The notes: generated by a model not told the origin, from the sequence alone. A stretch of DNA of 6,386 bases from Gammaproteobacteria bacterium (GCA_020846815.1 JADLDF010000099.1:1-6386); one strand, 5' to 3'. Counted from the first letter of the stretch, positions 1 to 5,685 are shown. A program made the numbers and translations.

Positions 1-559
1 AGTGCACGGGCTTCGCGCCCTTGTAGACGTGACCGTTGCGCACGATGCGGCCGAAGGCGCGGATCTGCTGCGCCTCGTACTGCGGATCCATGGTCAGGTA
101 GGGCCGCTGCCAGTCGCCGAACACGCCGAGACGCTTGAAATCGGCGCGTTGAAGCGCCACCTGCTCGGCCGCGAACCGGCGACAGGCGGCGCGGAACTGC
201 GTCGCGTCGAGCTTGCCGCCGGGACGGCCGTGCTTCTTCTCGACCGCGAGCTCGATCGGCAGGCCGTGGCAGTCCCAGCCCGGCACATAGGGCGCGTCGA
301 AGCCATCGAGGCCGCGCGACTTGACGATGATGTCCTTGAGGATCTTGTTGACCGCGTGGCCGATGTGGATCGCGCCATTGGCATACGGTGGCCCGTCGTG
401 CAGCACGAAGCGCGGGCGGCCACGCGCAACCTCGCGCAGCCGCGCATAGGTGTTCTGTGCCTCCCAGCGCTCGAGCATCTTCGGCTCGCGCTGCGCCAGA
501 TCGGCCTTCATCGGGAAGTCCGTCTTCGGAAGATTGATGGTCTGCTTGTAGTCGGCCAC
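1..559 (-). CDS. ileS: Isoleucyl-tRNA synthetase, N-terminal part (runs off window)
   Basis: Charges tRNA-Ile with isoleucine using ATP in the cytoplasm (class Ia aminoacyl-tRNA synthetase). The start is a GTG at 559-557, reading [17 protein letters not shown], the usual IleRS N-terminus. 186 complete codons are visible; the full protein is about 930-940 residues in relatives, so roughly a fifth is present. Visible signatures are [12 protein letters not shown] (51-62), the class I HIGH motif (residues 65-68, codons at 367-356) and [10 protein letters not shown] shortly after, all in the catalytic Rossmann fold. The KMSKS motif, editing domain and zinc-binding C-terminus lie outside the window. 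It follows ribF by 27 bp in the same direction, as in many gammaproteobacteria where ribF-ileS-lspA form one transcript. Only a weak GGGA ribosome-binding site precedes the GTG. No stop or frameshift is seen in the visible part. Confidence 0.97.
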   Translation of the reverse strand, partial: MADYKQTINLPKTDFPMKADLAQREPKMLERWEAQNTYARLREVARGRPRFVLHDGPPYANGAIHIGHAVNKILKDIIVKSRGLDGFDAPYVPGWDCHGLPIELAVEKKHGRPGGKLDATQFRAACRRFAAEQVALQRADFKRLGVFGDWQRPYLTMDPQYEAQQIRAFGRIVRNGHVYKGAKPVH

Positions 560-586
560 TGCGTTTCCCGTCGGTCGCCCCGCCGC

Positions 587-1510
587 TCAGACGGCGAGGA
601 TGCTGCGCGCGGCGTGCGCGTCCCGGTTCATCTGTTGCACCAGCGCGTCGAGGCCGTCGAACTTCGCCTCGTCGCGGATCTTCTGTACGAACTCCACCTC
701 GAGCTCGCGGCCGTAGAGGTCGCCCGCGAAGTCGAACACGTGCACCTCGAGCAGCGGCTCCACGCCGCCCACGGTCGGCCGCGTGCCGAGGCTCGCGACG
801 CCGGGCCGCGGCGCTGCGCCCATGCCGTGCGCGCGCACCGCGAAGATGCCGCCGAAAGGCACGCGCCGGCGCGCGAGCCGCAGGTTCGCGGTCGGAAACC
901 CAAGCTCGCGGCCGAGCCGCTGGCCGGCAACCACGCGGCCGCGCATCGAGTAGGGCCGGCCGAGCAGCGCCGCGGCCCGCGCCAGCTCGCCCTGCTCCAG
1001 CGCCTCGCGCACCGCGCTGCTGCTGACGCGCTCCGCGCCGTGCAGCACCGGCGAAATCACTTCGACCGCGAATCCACGACGCCGGCCTTCGCCCGCGAGC
1101 ATCGCGGCCGAGGCCTCGCCCTGGCGGCCGAAGCGGAAGTCGTAGCCCACGACCACGGCTTCGGGCCGCATCGTCTCGTGCAGCAGGCCGATGAAAGCCT
1201 GGCCCGACATGGTGCGCAGTGCCTCGGTGAAACGCATCAGGCAGAGCGCATCGAGGCCCGTACGTTCGAGCAGCCGCCAGCGTTCGCGGAAGTTCGTCAG
1301 CCGCGCCGGCGGCGCCTGTGGATTCAGGAACTCGCGCGGCATCGGCTCGAAAGTCAGCATCAGCGCCGGCCGCCCGAGCCGGCCGGCGATCGCCACCGTC
1401 TCGTCGATCAGCCTGCGGTGCCCCCGGTGCAGGCCATCGAACGAGCCCAGCGTGACGACACCTCCCCGGTGCCGCTCCCGGAAATTGCCGAGACCGCGGA
1501 CGAGCTCCAT
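587..1510 (-). CDS. ribF: Bifunctional riboflavin kinase / FAD synthetase
   Basis: Phosphorylates riboflavin to FMN and then adenylylates FMN to FAD, the last two steps of flavin cofactor synthesis, in the cytoplasm. At 307 residues it has the normal bacterial length. The N-terminal FAD synthetase (nucleotidyltransferase) domain carries GSFDGLHRGH (22-31, with the HxGH-type nucleotide-binding motif), GYDFRFGR (122-129) and SSSAVR (163-168). The C-terminal flavokinase domain carries GRELGFPTANL (200-210, with the PTAN motif), GTRPTVGG (242-249) and the family-typical KFDGLDALVQQMNRD (283-297). The ATG at 1510 is supported by the leading MELVRGL, close to known RibF starts; no strong Shine-Dalgarno is visible. 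It lies 36 bp after murJ and 27 bp before ileS, so cotranscription is likely. An AT-rich TATAAT-containing stretch just upstream could give it a promoter of its own. Confidence 0.97.
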   Translation of the reverse strand: MELVRGLGNFRERHRGGVVTLGSFDGLHRGHRRLIDETVAIAGRLGRPALMLTFEPMPREFLNPQAPPARLTNFRERWRLLERTGLDALCLMRFTEALRTMSGQAFIGLLHETMRPEAVVVGYDFRFGRQGEASAAMLAGEGRRRGFAVEVISPVLHGAERVSSSAVREALEQGELARAAALLGRPYSMRGRVVAGQRLGRELGFPTANLRLARRRVPFGGIFAVRAHGMGAAPRPGVASLGTRPTVGGVEPLLEVHVFDFAGDLYGRELEVEFVQKIRDEAKFDGLDALVQQMNRDAHAARSILAV

Positions 1511-1545
1511 CGATGTGATCTGCCGAAACGCTTGAAAATCAAAAA

Positions 1546-1574
1546 ATTATAGGCGATCGCCCGCCTCATTCCCA
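1546..1574 (-). promoter_or_regulatory. Possible sigma70 promoter for ribF-ileS at the murJ 3' end
   Basis: A perfect TATAAT (1551-1546) overlaps the TAA stop of murJ and is followed by a run of six T, an AT-rich island in very GC-rich DNA. At a 17-bp spacing the -35 hexamer would be TGGGAA (1574-1569), only 3 of 6 matches, so this is a weak or activator-dependent promoter at best. The predicted transcript would begin roughly 25-30 nt before the ribF ATG. A GGCG/CGCC mini-stem ahead of the T run could instead be a very weak terminator. Confidence 0.35.
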
Positions 1575-3142
1575 CGGTGATGGTGCAGGTCGGTGCGCAA
1601 ATGGGCCGGGCGCAGCCCCGCGAGGAACAGCACGGCGAAATAGGTGCCGGCCGCGAGCACGATCGAGACCGCGAGCCGGCCCACGCGCTCCACCGGCCGC
1701 GCCTCGAGCCAGCCGCCGAGCTCGCCCGCAGACCAGACCAGCAGGCCCGCCATGACCAGACTCGCGAGGCCGATCCGCAGCAGCAGCAGTCCCCAGCCCG
1801 GACCGGGCCGGTAGACGCCCTCGCGCCGCAAGCCGCGCCACAGCAGCAGCGTGTTCACCGCGGCCGACACACAGGTCGAGGTCGCCAGCAGCACGTGCGG
1901 CACCGGGAACCCGAGGTATTTGGCCGGCAGCACTACGGCGACGTTCAGCGCCACGTTGGCACCCAGCGCGATCAGACCGACGCGCACGGGCGTGCGCGTG
2001 TCCTGCCGCGCGAAGTAACCCGGCGCCAGCACCTTGACGAGGCTGAAGCCGAGCAGGCCCCAGGAATAGGCCATGAGGCCGTACTGGGTCATGCGCACAT
2101 CATGGTCGCTGAACTCGCCGTAGCCGAAGATCGTCGCCGTGATCGGCCCGGCGAAGGCCAGCAGCGCCACTGCGGCGGGCGTCACTAGCAGCAGCACCAG
2201 GCGCAGCGCCCAGTCGAGCGTGGCCGAAAATCTCGCCATCGACCCTCGCGCGTGGTGGGTCGAGAGGCCGGGCAGGATCACGGTCGCGAGCGCGATGCTG
2301 AACACGCCGAGCGCGAATTCCATCAGCCGGTCCGCGTAGTACAGCCAGGCGATGCTGCCGGTGACCAGGAACGAGGCGATGAGCGTGTCGAGCAACAGGC
2401 TCACCTGCGCCATCGACGAGCCGAAGATGCCCGGCACCATGAGCCTGCCGATGCGCCGCACGCCCTCCGCGGCCGGCCGCCACCGCGGCCAGGACAGCAG
2501 CCCCAGCCGTGCGACGAACGGCAGCTGGAAGCCGAGCTGCAGCAGACCCGCGACGAACACGCCGATGGCCAGCGTCACGCCGGGATTCGTCGCATGGCTC
2601 GCGAAGCCGATCGCGAACAGGATCATGACCAGGTTCATGATCACCTGGGTGAACGCCGGGACCGCGAACCGGCCGTAGCTGTTCAGCACGCCGCTGAACA
2701 GCGCCGTCAGCGAGACGAAGAACAGGTAGGGAAAGGTCCAGCGCAGCATCGCGACCGCGAGCGCGTACTTGTCGCCTTGGCTCGCGAAGCCTGGCGCGAA
2801 CAGCAGGATGATCAGCGGCGCGGCGACCACGCCGATCGCTGTCACCACGATCAGCAGGCCGCCGAGCGTGCCGGCGACCCCGCCGACCAGCTCGCGCACC
2901 TCGTCCTGCGAGCGGCGCACCCTGTACTCGGAAATCACCGGCACGAAGGACTGCGAGAACGCGCCCTCGGCGAGGAGGCGACGCAGGAAGCTCGGGATCT
3001 TGAACGCCACCAGGAAGGCGTCCATGAGCGTGCCGGCGCCGAAGGCCTGCGAATAGACCATGTCGCGCAGCAGCCCCGTGATCCGCGACAGCAGGGTCGT
3101 GAGCCCGACGATCGAGGTGCTCTTGAAGATCGCGCGGCTCAT
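1547..3142 (-). CDS. murJ: Lipid II flippase MurJ (MviN family)
   Basis: Integral inner-membrane protein of the MOP exporter superfamily that moves lipid-linked peptidoglycan precursor (lipid II) to the periplasmic face. The chosen start, ATG at 3142, gives 531 residues beginning MSRAIFKSTSIVGLTTLLSR. A frame extending a further 73 codons upstream to 3361 is open but Gly/Arg/Pro-rich, crosses the divergent control region and is not expected in the family. Many hydrophobic segments follow, consistent with 13-14 transmembrane helices. Family hallmarks are visible: SRITGLLRD (19-27), D41, KIPSFLRRLLAEGAFSQSF (48-66) and YADRLMEF (269-276). R20, R26, D41, R54 and R272 align by inspection with E. 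coli R18, R24, D39, R52 and R270, which are functionally important. The tail has a small His cluster (520-522). No clear Shine-Dalgarno precedes the ATG. murJ heads the murJ-ribF-ileS series. Confidence 0.96.
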   Translation of the reverse strand: MSRAIFKSTSIVGLTTLLSRITGLLRDMVYSQAFGAGTLMDAFLVAFKIPSFLRRLLAEGAFSQSFVPVISEYRVRRSQDEVRELVGGVAGTLGGLLIVVTAIGVVAAPLIILLFAPGFASQGDKYALAVAMLRWTFPYLFFVSLTALFSGVLNSYGRFAVPAFTQVIMNLVMILFAIGFASHATNPGVTLAIGVFVAGLLQLGFQLPFVARLGLLSWPRWRPAAEGVRRIGRLMVPGIFGSSMAQVSLLLDTLIASFLVTGSIAWLYYADRLMEFALGVFSIALATVILPGLSTHHARGSMARFSATLDWALRLVLLLVTPAAVALLAFAGPITATIFGYGEFSDHDVRMTQYGLMAYSWGLLGFSLVKVLAPGYFARQDTRTPVRVGLIALGANVALNVAVVLPAKYLGFPVPHVLLATSTCVSAAVNTLLLWRGLRREGVYRPGPGWGLLLLRIGLASLVMAGLLVWSAGELGGWLEARPVERVGRLAVSIVLAAGTYFAVLFLAGLRPAHLRTDLHHHRGNEAGDRL

Positions 3143-3167
3143 GAGAGGGCTGTCATGCGGCGCCCGA

Positions 3168-3173
3168 ACTATA
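3168..3173 (-). promoter_or_regulatory. Possible -10 element for murJ
   Basis: TATAGT on the minus strand matches five of six consensus positions and lies 25 bp before the murJ ATG, implying a short leader of about 18 nt. The hexamer 17 bp upstream (GGCGGG) does not resemble a -35 box, so the call rests on the -10 alone. Confidence 0.3.
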
Positions 3174-3217
3174 CAGAAGCGGCCCCGACCCCCGCCGCCG
3201 CCCGGAGCACGGGATCC

Positions 3218-3234
3218 GTCGAGGACTCCTCGAC
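3218..3234. repeat. 17-bp perfect dyad in the murJ/rpsT intergenic region
   Basis: GTCGAGGA and TCCTCGAC flank a single central C, giving 8-bp arms of exact inverted repeat. The tight spacing favours a dimeric protein operator over an RNA hairpin, since a one-base loop cannot form without opening part of the stem. It is about 110 bp upstream of the rpsT -35 box and about 45 bp upstream of the candidate murJ -10. I do not recognise the motif as a known regulator site. Confidence 0.5.
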
Positions 3235-3335
3235 CTCGTCCGGGTTCGCTGCTGCCTGGGATACGGAGGTTCGCGCGTCCGGTCCGACCCGCTCTCGACC
3301 GGAACTTACGCTGCCGCGGAGCGTGGCTGCCGACA

Positions 3336-3364
3336 TTGACAAGGCGCCGGCCGCTGCGCACACT
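3336..3364 (+). promoter_or_regulatory. Probable rpsT promoter
   Basis: A perfect TTGACA (3336-3341) is followed after 17 bp by CACACT (3359-3364), matching the -10 consensus at 3 of 6 positions including the key A2 and T6. The next bases, ACGCGCCC, form a GC-rich discriminator of the kind found in ribosomal promoters under stringent (ppGpp/DksA) control. Initiation near 3371 would give a leader of about 50 nt. E. coli rpsT has two promoters; a second one is not evident here. Confidence 0.6.
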
Positions 3365-3379
3365 ACGCGCCCTTTTTGG

Positions 3380-3395
3380 GGCCGGACAGCCGGCC
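3380..3395 (+). promoter_or_regulatory. Hairpin in the rpsT 5' leader
   Basis: GGCCGG and CCGGCC pair perfectly around an ACAG tetraloop, giving a 6-bp all-GC stem in the predicted rpsT leader, 15 nt before the GGAG. E. coli S20 represses its own translation and its mRNA uses a weak non-AUG start. A stable leader stem together with a GTG start would suit a similar scheme here, but that role is inferred. Confidence 0.45.
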
Positions 3396-3420
3396 GCCGT
3401 TGTTTCAACCGGAGTTTTTC

Positions 3421-3684
3421 GTGGCTAACACCAAGTCCGCCGAGAAGGCCGCCCGCCAGGCCGACAAGCACCGTGCCCGCAACGTCACGCTGCGCTCGCG
3501 GGCCCGCTCGGCAATCCGCAAGGTCAACGAAGCGATTGGCGCCGGCAAGAAGAGCGATGCCCAGGCCAGCTACCGCGAGGCCGTGTCCCTAGTCGATTCC
3601 CTGGTCAACAAGCGCATCGTCCACCGCAACAAGGCCTCGCGGCACAAGAGCCGTCTGGCTGCGAAGCTGAAGGCTCTGGGCTGA
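3421..3684 (+). CDS. rpsT: 30S ribosomal protein S20
   Basis: Primary 16S rRNA-binding protein of the small subunit, mostly helical, needed for proper 30S assembly. The product has 87 residues, the same length as E. coli S20. It starts MANTKSAEKAARQADKHRAR and ends with the conserved region IVHRNKASRHKSRLAAKLKAL (66-86), matching the family throughout; Lys and Arg abound as expected. The start is GTG at 3421, 6 nt after GGAG (3411-3414). An in-frame ATG at 3376 would add 15 non-conserved residues across the leader hairpin and is rejected. E. coli rpsT uses UUG, so a weak start codon is a shared theme. It is a single-gene unit on the plus strand, flanked by minus-strand operons on both sides and closed by its own terminator. 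Confidence 0.98.
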   Translation: MANTKSAEKAARQADKHRARNVTLRSRARSAIRKVNEAIGAGKKSDAQASYREAVSLVDSLVNKRIVHRNKASRHKSRLAAKLKALG

Positions 3685-3695
3685 GACCCCGCCTC

Positions 3696-3716
3696 GCGCG
3701 CCGCCGCACGGCGCGC
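3696..3716 (+). repeat. GC-rich hairpin just after rpsT
   Basis: GCGCGCCG and CGGCGCGC form a perfect 8-bp stem around a CCGCA loop, starting 11 nt after the rpsT stop. No T-tract follows, so it is not a terminator on its own. It may protect the 3' end of the rpsT mRNA or help the terminator that starts 15 nt further on. Confidence 0.55.
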
Positions 3717-3727
3717 ATCGACGACGC

Positions 3728-4258
3728 TCAGGAGCCGGCCTTGCGCCGGCTTCTTGCTTTGCGGGGCCGGTCGGACGCAGCCCGGGAAGCAGGCCCGGGT
3801 TCGCCTTCGTCGAACGGCAGCCCAGGCGCCCAGGTCCCGAGCACTGGATGCCCGCCCGCCGCAGGCCCGGCGCGGTCCCGTCGCTGCGGCGTGCGCCGGC
3901 GACCACCGGCCCGTCCCTGTCCCCGCCCCGTCACTGCTCCAGCCGGATCGGCCGCCTCGACCGCGAGCAGCAACGCCAGGCGCTGATCCCCGGTCGCAAC
4001 GTCACGCCAGTCCCGGCCTTCCGGCCAGGGATCGAGGGCGCCGGCCATCGCCCAGAGCATGCTCAGCGAGCGCGCTGCGCCGCTGCGGCGCAATGCGACG
4101 AAGGTCTCGACGGCGCCGCGGCGCCGCAGCGCCTCGACGCTGCGGATACCCACGAGTTCGAGCAGGGCTTCGCTGCGGGGGCCGAGATTGCGCAGGTCGC
4201 GGATCCTGAGCCGCAGCTTGCCGGCGGCGATGCGCCGGCGCACCTTCGAATTGCGCAT
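3728..4258 (-). CDS. TfoX C-terminal-domain protein, translationally coupled to obgE
   Basis: Residues ~20-102 resemble the TfoX/Sxy C-terminal domain, a helix-hairpin-helix-like module: LRNLGPRSEALLELVGIRSV (22-41), a conserved LRRRGAVE turn, SLSMLWAMAGAL (64-75) and GRDWRDV (81-87) before a LALLLAVE helix. Full TfoX/Sxy (~200 residues) is a competence and CRP-S gene activator whose N-terminal domain is missing here. Stand-alone C-terminal proteins are common and of unknown role. The ATG at 4258 shares one base with the obgE TGA (TGATG) and lacks a Shine-Dalgarno, pointing to coupled translation. As read, the product has 176 residues, but residues 106-176 are Gly/Arg/Pro-rich with no recognisable fold, and GC in third codon positions falls from about 88% to 72% by hand count. 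Removing one base near 3943-3946 would end the protein as A-D-P-L-E-Q-stop at 3931, about 108 residues. The domain call is fairly firm; the C-terminus and function are uncertain. Confidence 0.75.
   Translation of the reverse strand: MRNSKVRRRIAAGKLRLRIRDLRNLGPRSEALLELVGIRSVEALRRRGAVETFVALRRSGAARSLSMLWAMAGALDPWPEGRDWRDVATGDQRLALLLAVEAADPAGAVTGRGQGRAGGRRRTPQRRDRAGPAAGGHPVLGTWAPGLPFDEGEPGPASRAASDRPRKARSRRKAGS
3731..3760 (+). terminator. Intrinsic terminator of rpsT
   Basis: GGAGCCGGC pairs with GCCGGCTTC (3731-3739 with 3745-3753, one G-U pair) around a CTTGC loop, followed by the T-rich TTGCTTT. The T-tract is on the plus strand only, so it ends rpsT transcription and would not act on the convergent minus-strand transcript. 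It lies directly against the TGA (3730-3728) of the convergent TfoX-like reading frame and overlaps that frame's last codons. Confidence 0.8.
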
Positions 4259-5508
4259 CAGGGCCGCGGCTTGGGCTGGCGCGTGCGCACAGGGCGCGGC
4301 GGTTTGCCGCCGTCGCGCACTGCCGTCCCTGCCCGCGCAGCCCCTGCCTGCAACGTCCTCGGCGGGGCCGTACCGGCCGGCCCGGCGCCTGCCGGTACCA
4401 TCTCCGCTCTCGCCATCGCCTCGGCCTCGTGTCGAGTCCCCGCCTGCCCGGTACGGGTCGCGGCTGCGGCCTCGGCTTCCCGCTCGCGGCGCATCACCGC
4501 TTCGGCCTCCAGGAAGCGCATGACCTCCTCCGCCAGCTCGCGCGTGCCGCGCCCGGCCGCGCCGGAGATCAGGAACCACGGCCCCTTGTGCCGCAGGCGG
4601 CGCACGATCGATTTCGCGAGCTTCCCGGCGTCTTCATCGGGCAGCAGGTCGCGCTTGTTGATGACCAGCCAGCGCGGCTTCTCGAGCAGGTCGCGGCTGA
4701 ACTTGCCGAGTTCGGCGACGATCGCGCGCACGTCGCGGACCGGATCCGCGTCCTCCTCGAGCGGCGCGATGTCCACCAGATGCAGCAGCAGGCGCGTACG
4801 CTGCAAGTGGCGCAGGAAGCGGTGCCCGAGGCCGGCGCCCTCCGCCGCACCCTCGATGAGGCCGGGAATATCGGCCATGACGAAGCTGCGATGCTCGCCG
4901 CAGTAGACGACGCCGAGGTTCGGGTGCAGCGTCGTGAACGGATAGTCGGCGACCTTGGGACGCGCCGAAGACAGCGTACGGATCAGCGTCGACTTGCCGG
5001 CGTTCGGCAGGCCGAGCAGCCCGACGTCGGCGATGACCTTGAGCTCGAGCTCGAGCAGGCGCTTCTCGCCCGGCAGGCCCGGCCCGAACTGGCGCGGCGC
5101 GCGATTGGTGCTCGACTTGAACTTGGCATTGCCCCAGCCGCCCTTGCCGCCCTGCGCGACCTGCAGCACGTCGCCCTCCTGCGCGAGGTCGCCGAGCTGA
5201 TCGCCAGTCTCGGCGTCGCGGACGATCGTGCCGACCGGCACCGGGATGTAGAGATCGTCGCCGCCGCGGCCCGTGCAGTCGTTGCCGCTGCCGCCTTCGC
5301 CGGACCTGGCCTTGAAGTTGCGCTCGACGCGGAAGTCGGCGAGCGTGTTGATGCCTTCGGCGGCGCGCAGGAACACACTGCCGCCATGGCCGCCGTCACC
5401 GCCATCCGGCCCGCCGAAGGGCATGAATTTCTCGCGACGGAAGCTGAGGCAACCGCGACCGCCGTTGCCGGCCTGGACCCGCACACGGGCCTCGTCGACG
5501 AACTTCAT
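4258..5508 (-). CDS. obgE: GTPase ObgE/CgtA, ribosome assembly and stress factor
   Basis: Essential GTPase that binds the 50S subunit late in assembly and links ribosome status to ppGpp, cell cycle and DNA replication. It has 416 residues. The Obg fold (1-~158) is glycine-rich with [17 protein letters not shown] (1-17), [12 protein letters not shown] (32-43) and the QGGKGGWGN segment (119-127). The G domain follows: G1 GLPNAGKST (166-174), G2/switch [12 protein letters not shown] (189-199), G3 DIPGLIEG (213-220), G4 NKRD (284-287) and G5 SGAAG (315-319), so the GTPase looks intact. After ~335 a charged helix leads into an Ala/Gly/Pro/Arg-rich tail with a nine-residue near-repeat (AGAGPAGTA at 373-381, AGAARAGTA at 388-396). 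The tail ends strongly basic, whereas E. coli ObgE ends acidic. The start is ATG at 5508 with GGGAGG 8 nt upstream (5522-5517). It lies after rplU-rpmA, as is usual, but behind a terminator. Confidence 0.97.
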   Translation of the reverse strand: MKFVDEARVRVQAGNGGRGCLSFRREKFMPFGGPDGGDGGHGGSVFLRAAEGINTLADFRVERNFKARSGEGGSGNDCTGRGGDDLYIPVPVGTIVRDAETGDQLGDLAQEGDVLQVAQGGKGGWGNAKFKSSTNRAPRQFGPGLPGEKRLLELELKVIADVGLLGLPNAGKSTLIRTLSSARPKVADYPFTTLHPNLGVVYCGEHRSFVMADIPGLIEGAAEGAGLGHRFLRHLQRTRLLLHLVDIAPLEEDADPVRDVRAIVAELGKFSRDLLEKPRWLVINKRDLLPDEDAGKLAKSIVRRLRHKGPWFLISGAAGRGTRELAEEVMRFLEAEAVMRREREAEAAAATRTGQAGTRHEAEAMARAEMVPAGAGPAGTAPPRTLQAGAARAGTAVRDGGKPPRPVRTRQPKPRP

Positions 5509-5567
5509 CTGCGCGGCCTCCCGCCAAAACGCTCCGGCTTCCGACCTCGCGCCACCTTACCCGAACG

Positions 5568-5596
5568 AGAATAGCGGCGGCAGGACGCTCGCCAGG
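5568..5596 (-). promoter_or_regulatory. Weak candidate promoter for obgE
   Basis: TATTCT (5573-5568) matches four of six -10 positions and sits 59 bp before the obgE ATG, downstream of the rpmA terminator. No good -35 hexamer is found at 16-18 bp (CTGGCG or CCTGGC). It is listed because a terminator separates rpmA from obgE, so obgE needs either readthrough or its own promoter. Confidence 0.2.
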
Positions 5597-5634
5597 CCCG
5601 TGATGCTGCACGACCCCGAGCCGTCTTCTCAAAC

Positions 5635-5659
5635 GAAAACCCCGGCACGAGGCCGGGGT
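5635..5659 (-). terminator. Intrinsic terminator after rpmA
   Basis: On the minus strand ACCCCGGC pairs with GCCGGGGT around a CTCGT loop (5659-5639), an 8-bp stem whose last T starts a TTTT run followed by CG. It lies 26 bp after the rpmA stop and would end or attenuate the rplU-rpmA transcript before obgE, keeping obgE expression below that of the ribosomal genes. Confidence 0.75.
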
Positions 5660-5668
5660 CTCGGGGCG

Positions 5669-5682
5669 GGCGCCGCGGCGCC
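5669..5682. repeat. 14-bp perfect palindrome just after rpmA
   Basis: GGCGCCGCGGCGCC reads the same on both strands and begins 3 bp after the rpmA stop. In RNA it can fold as a 5-bp GGCGC/GCGCC stem with a CGCG loop. It precedes the terminator by 9 bp, echoing the two-hairpin layout after rpsT. Confidence 0.5.
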
Positions 5683-5685
5683 GCT

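Larger units (their letters stand above)
3143..3420. promoter_or_regulatory. Divergent control region between murJ and rpsT
   Basis: These 278 bp separate the murJ ATG from the rpsT GTG and hold no convincing gene. Towards rpsT there is a good promoter (3336-3364), a leader hairpin (3380-3395) and GGAG at 3411-3414. Towards murJ the best -10 candidate is TATAGT (3173-3168), but its -35 position is not recognisable. In between lies a perfect 8-bp inverted repeat with a one-base centre (3218-3234), a possible operator. The remaining sequence is GC-rich with no other structure that I could support. Confidence 0.7.

Noticed and set aside
2..1552. Plus-strand 516-codon open frame antisense to ileS and ribF
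   Set aside because: It lies opposite two well-recognised genes, matches no family and is His/Arg/Ala-rich, the typical shadow of GC-rich coding DNA.
1546..1567. Intrinsic terminator after murJ (GGCG/CGCC stem then T run)
   Set aside because: The stem is only 4 bp and is separated from the T run by TATAA; the promoter reading is at least as good, and ribF needs transcription across the site if it lacks its own promoter.
3143..3361. 73-codon N-terminal extension of murJ
   Set aside because: It is Gly/Arg/Pro-rich, absent from known MurJ proteins, and crosses the divergent promoter region; MSRAIFKS at 3142 fits the family start.
3370..3381. CCC-TTTTT-GGG mini-hairpin in the rpsT leader
   Set aside because: It is only 3 bp and lies directly against the stronger 3380-3395 stem; too weak to call.
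2252..3592. Plus-strand 446-codon open frame antisense to murJ and running into rpsT in another frame
   Set aside because: It covers conserved murJ coding sequence and overlaps rpsT out of frame; the composition is rich in Arg, His, Asp and Gln with no recognisable domain.
4259..4579. Upstream extension of the TfoX-like frame inside obgE
   Set aside because: It would overlap over 100 codons of obgE, is low in complexity and carries no domain; the ATG overlapping the obgE stop is the natural start.
4429..5574. Plus-strand 381-codon open frame antisense to obgE
   Set aside because: It mirrors the conserved obgE G domain, and no family resemblance is visible.
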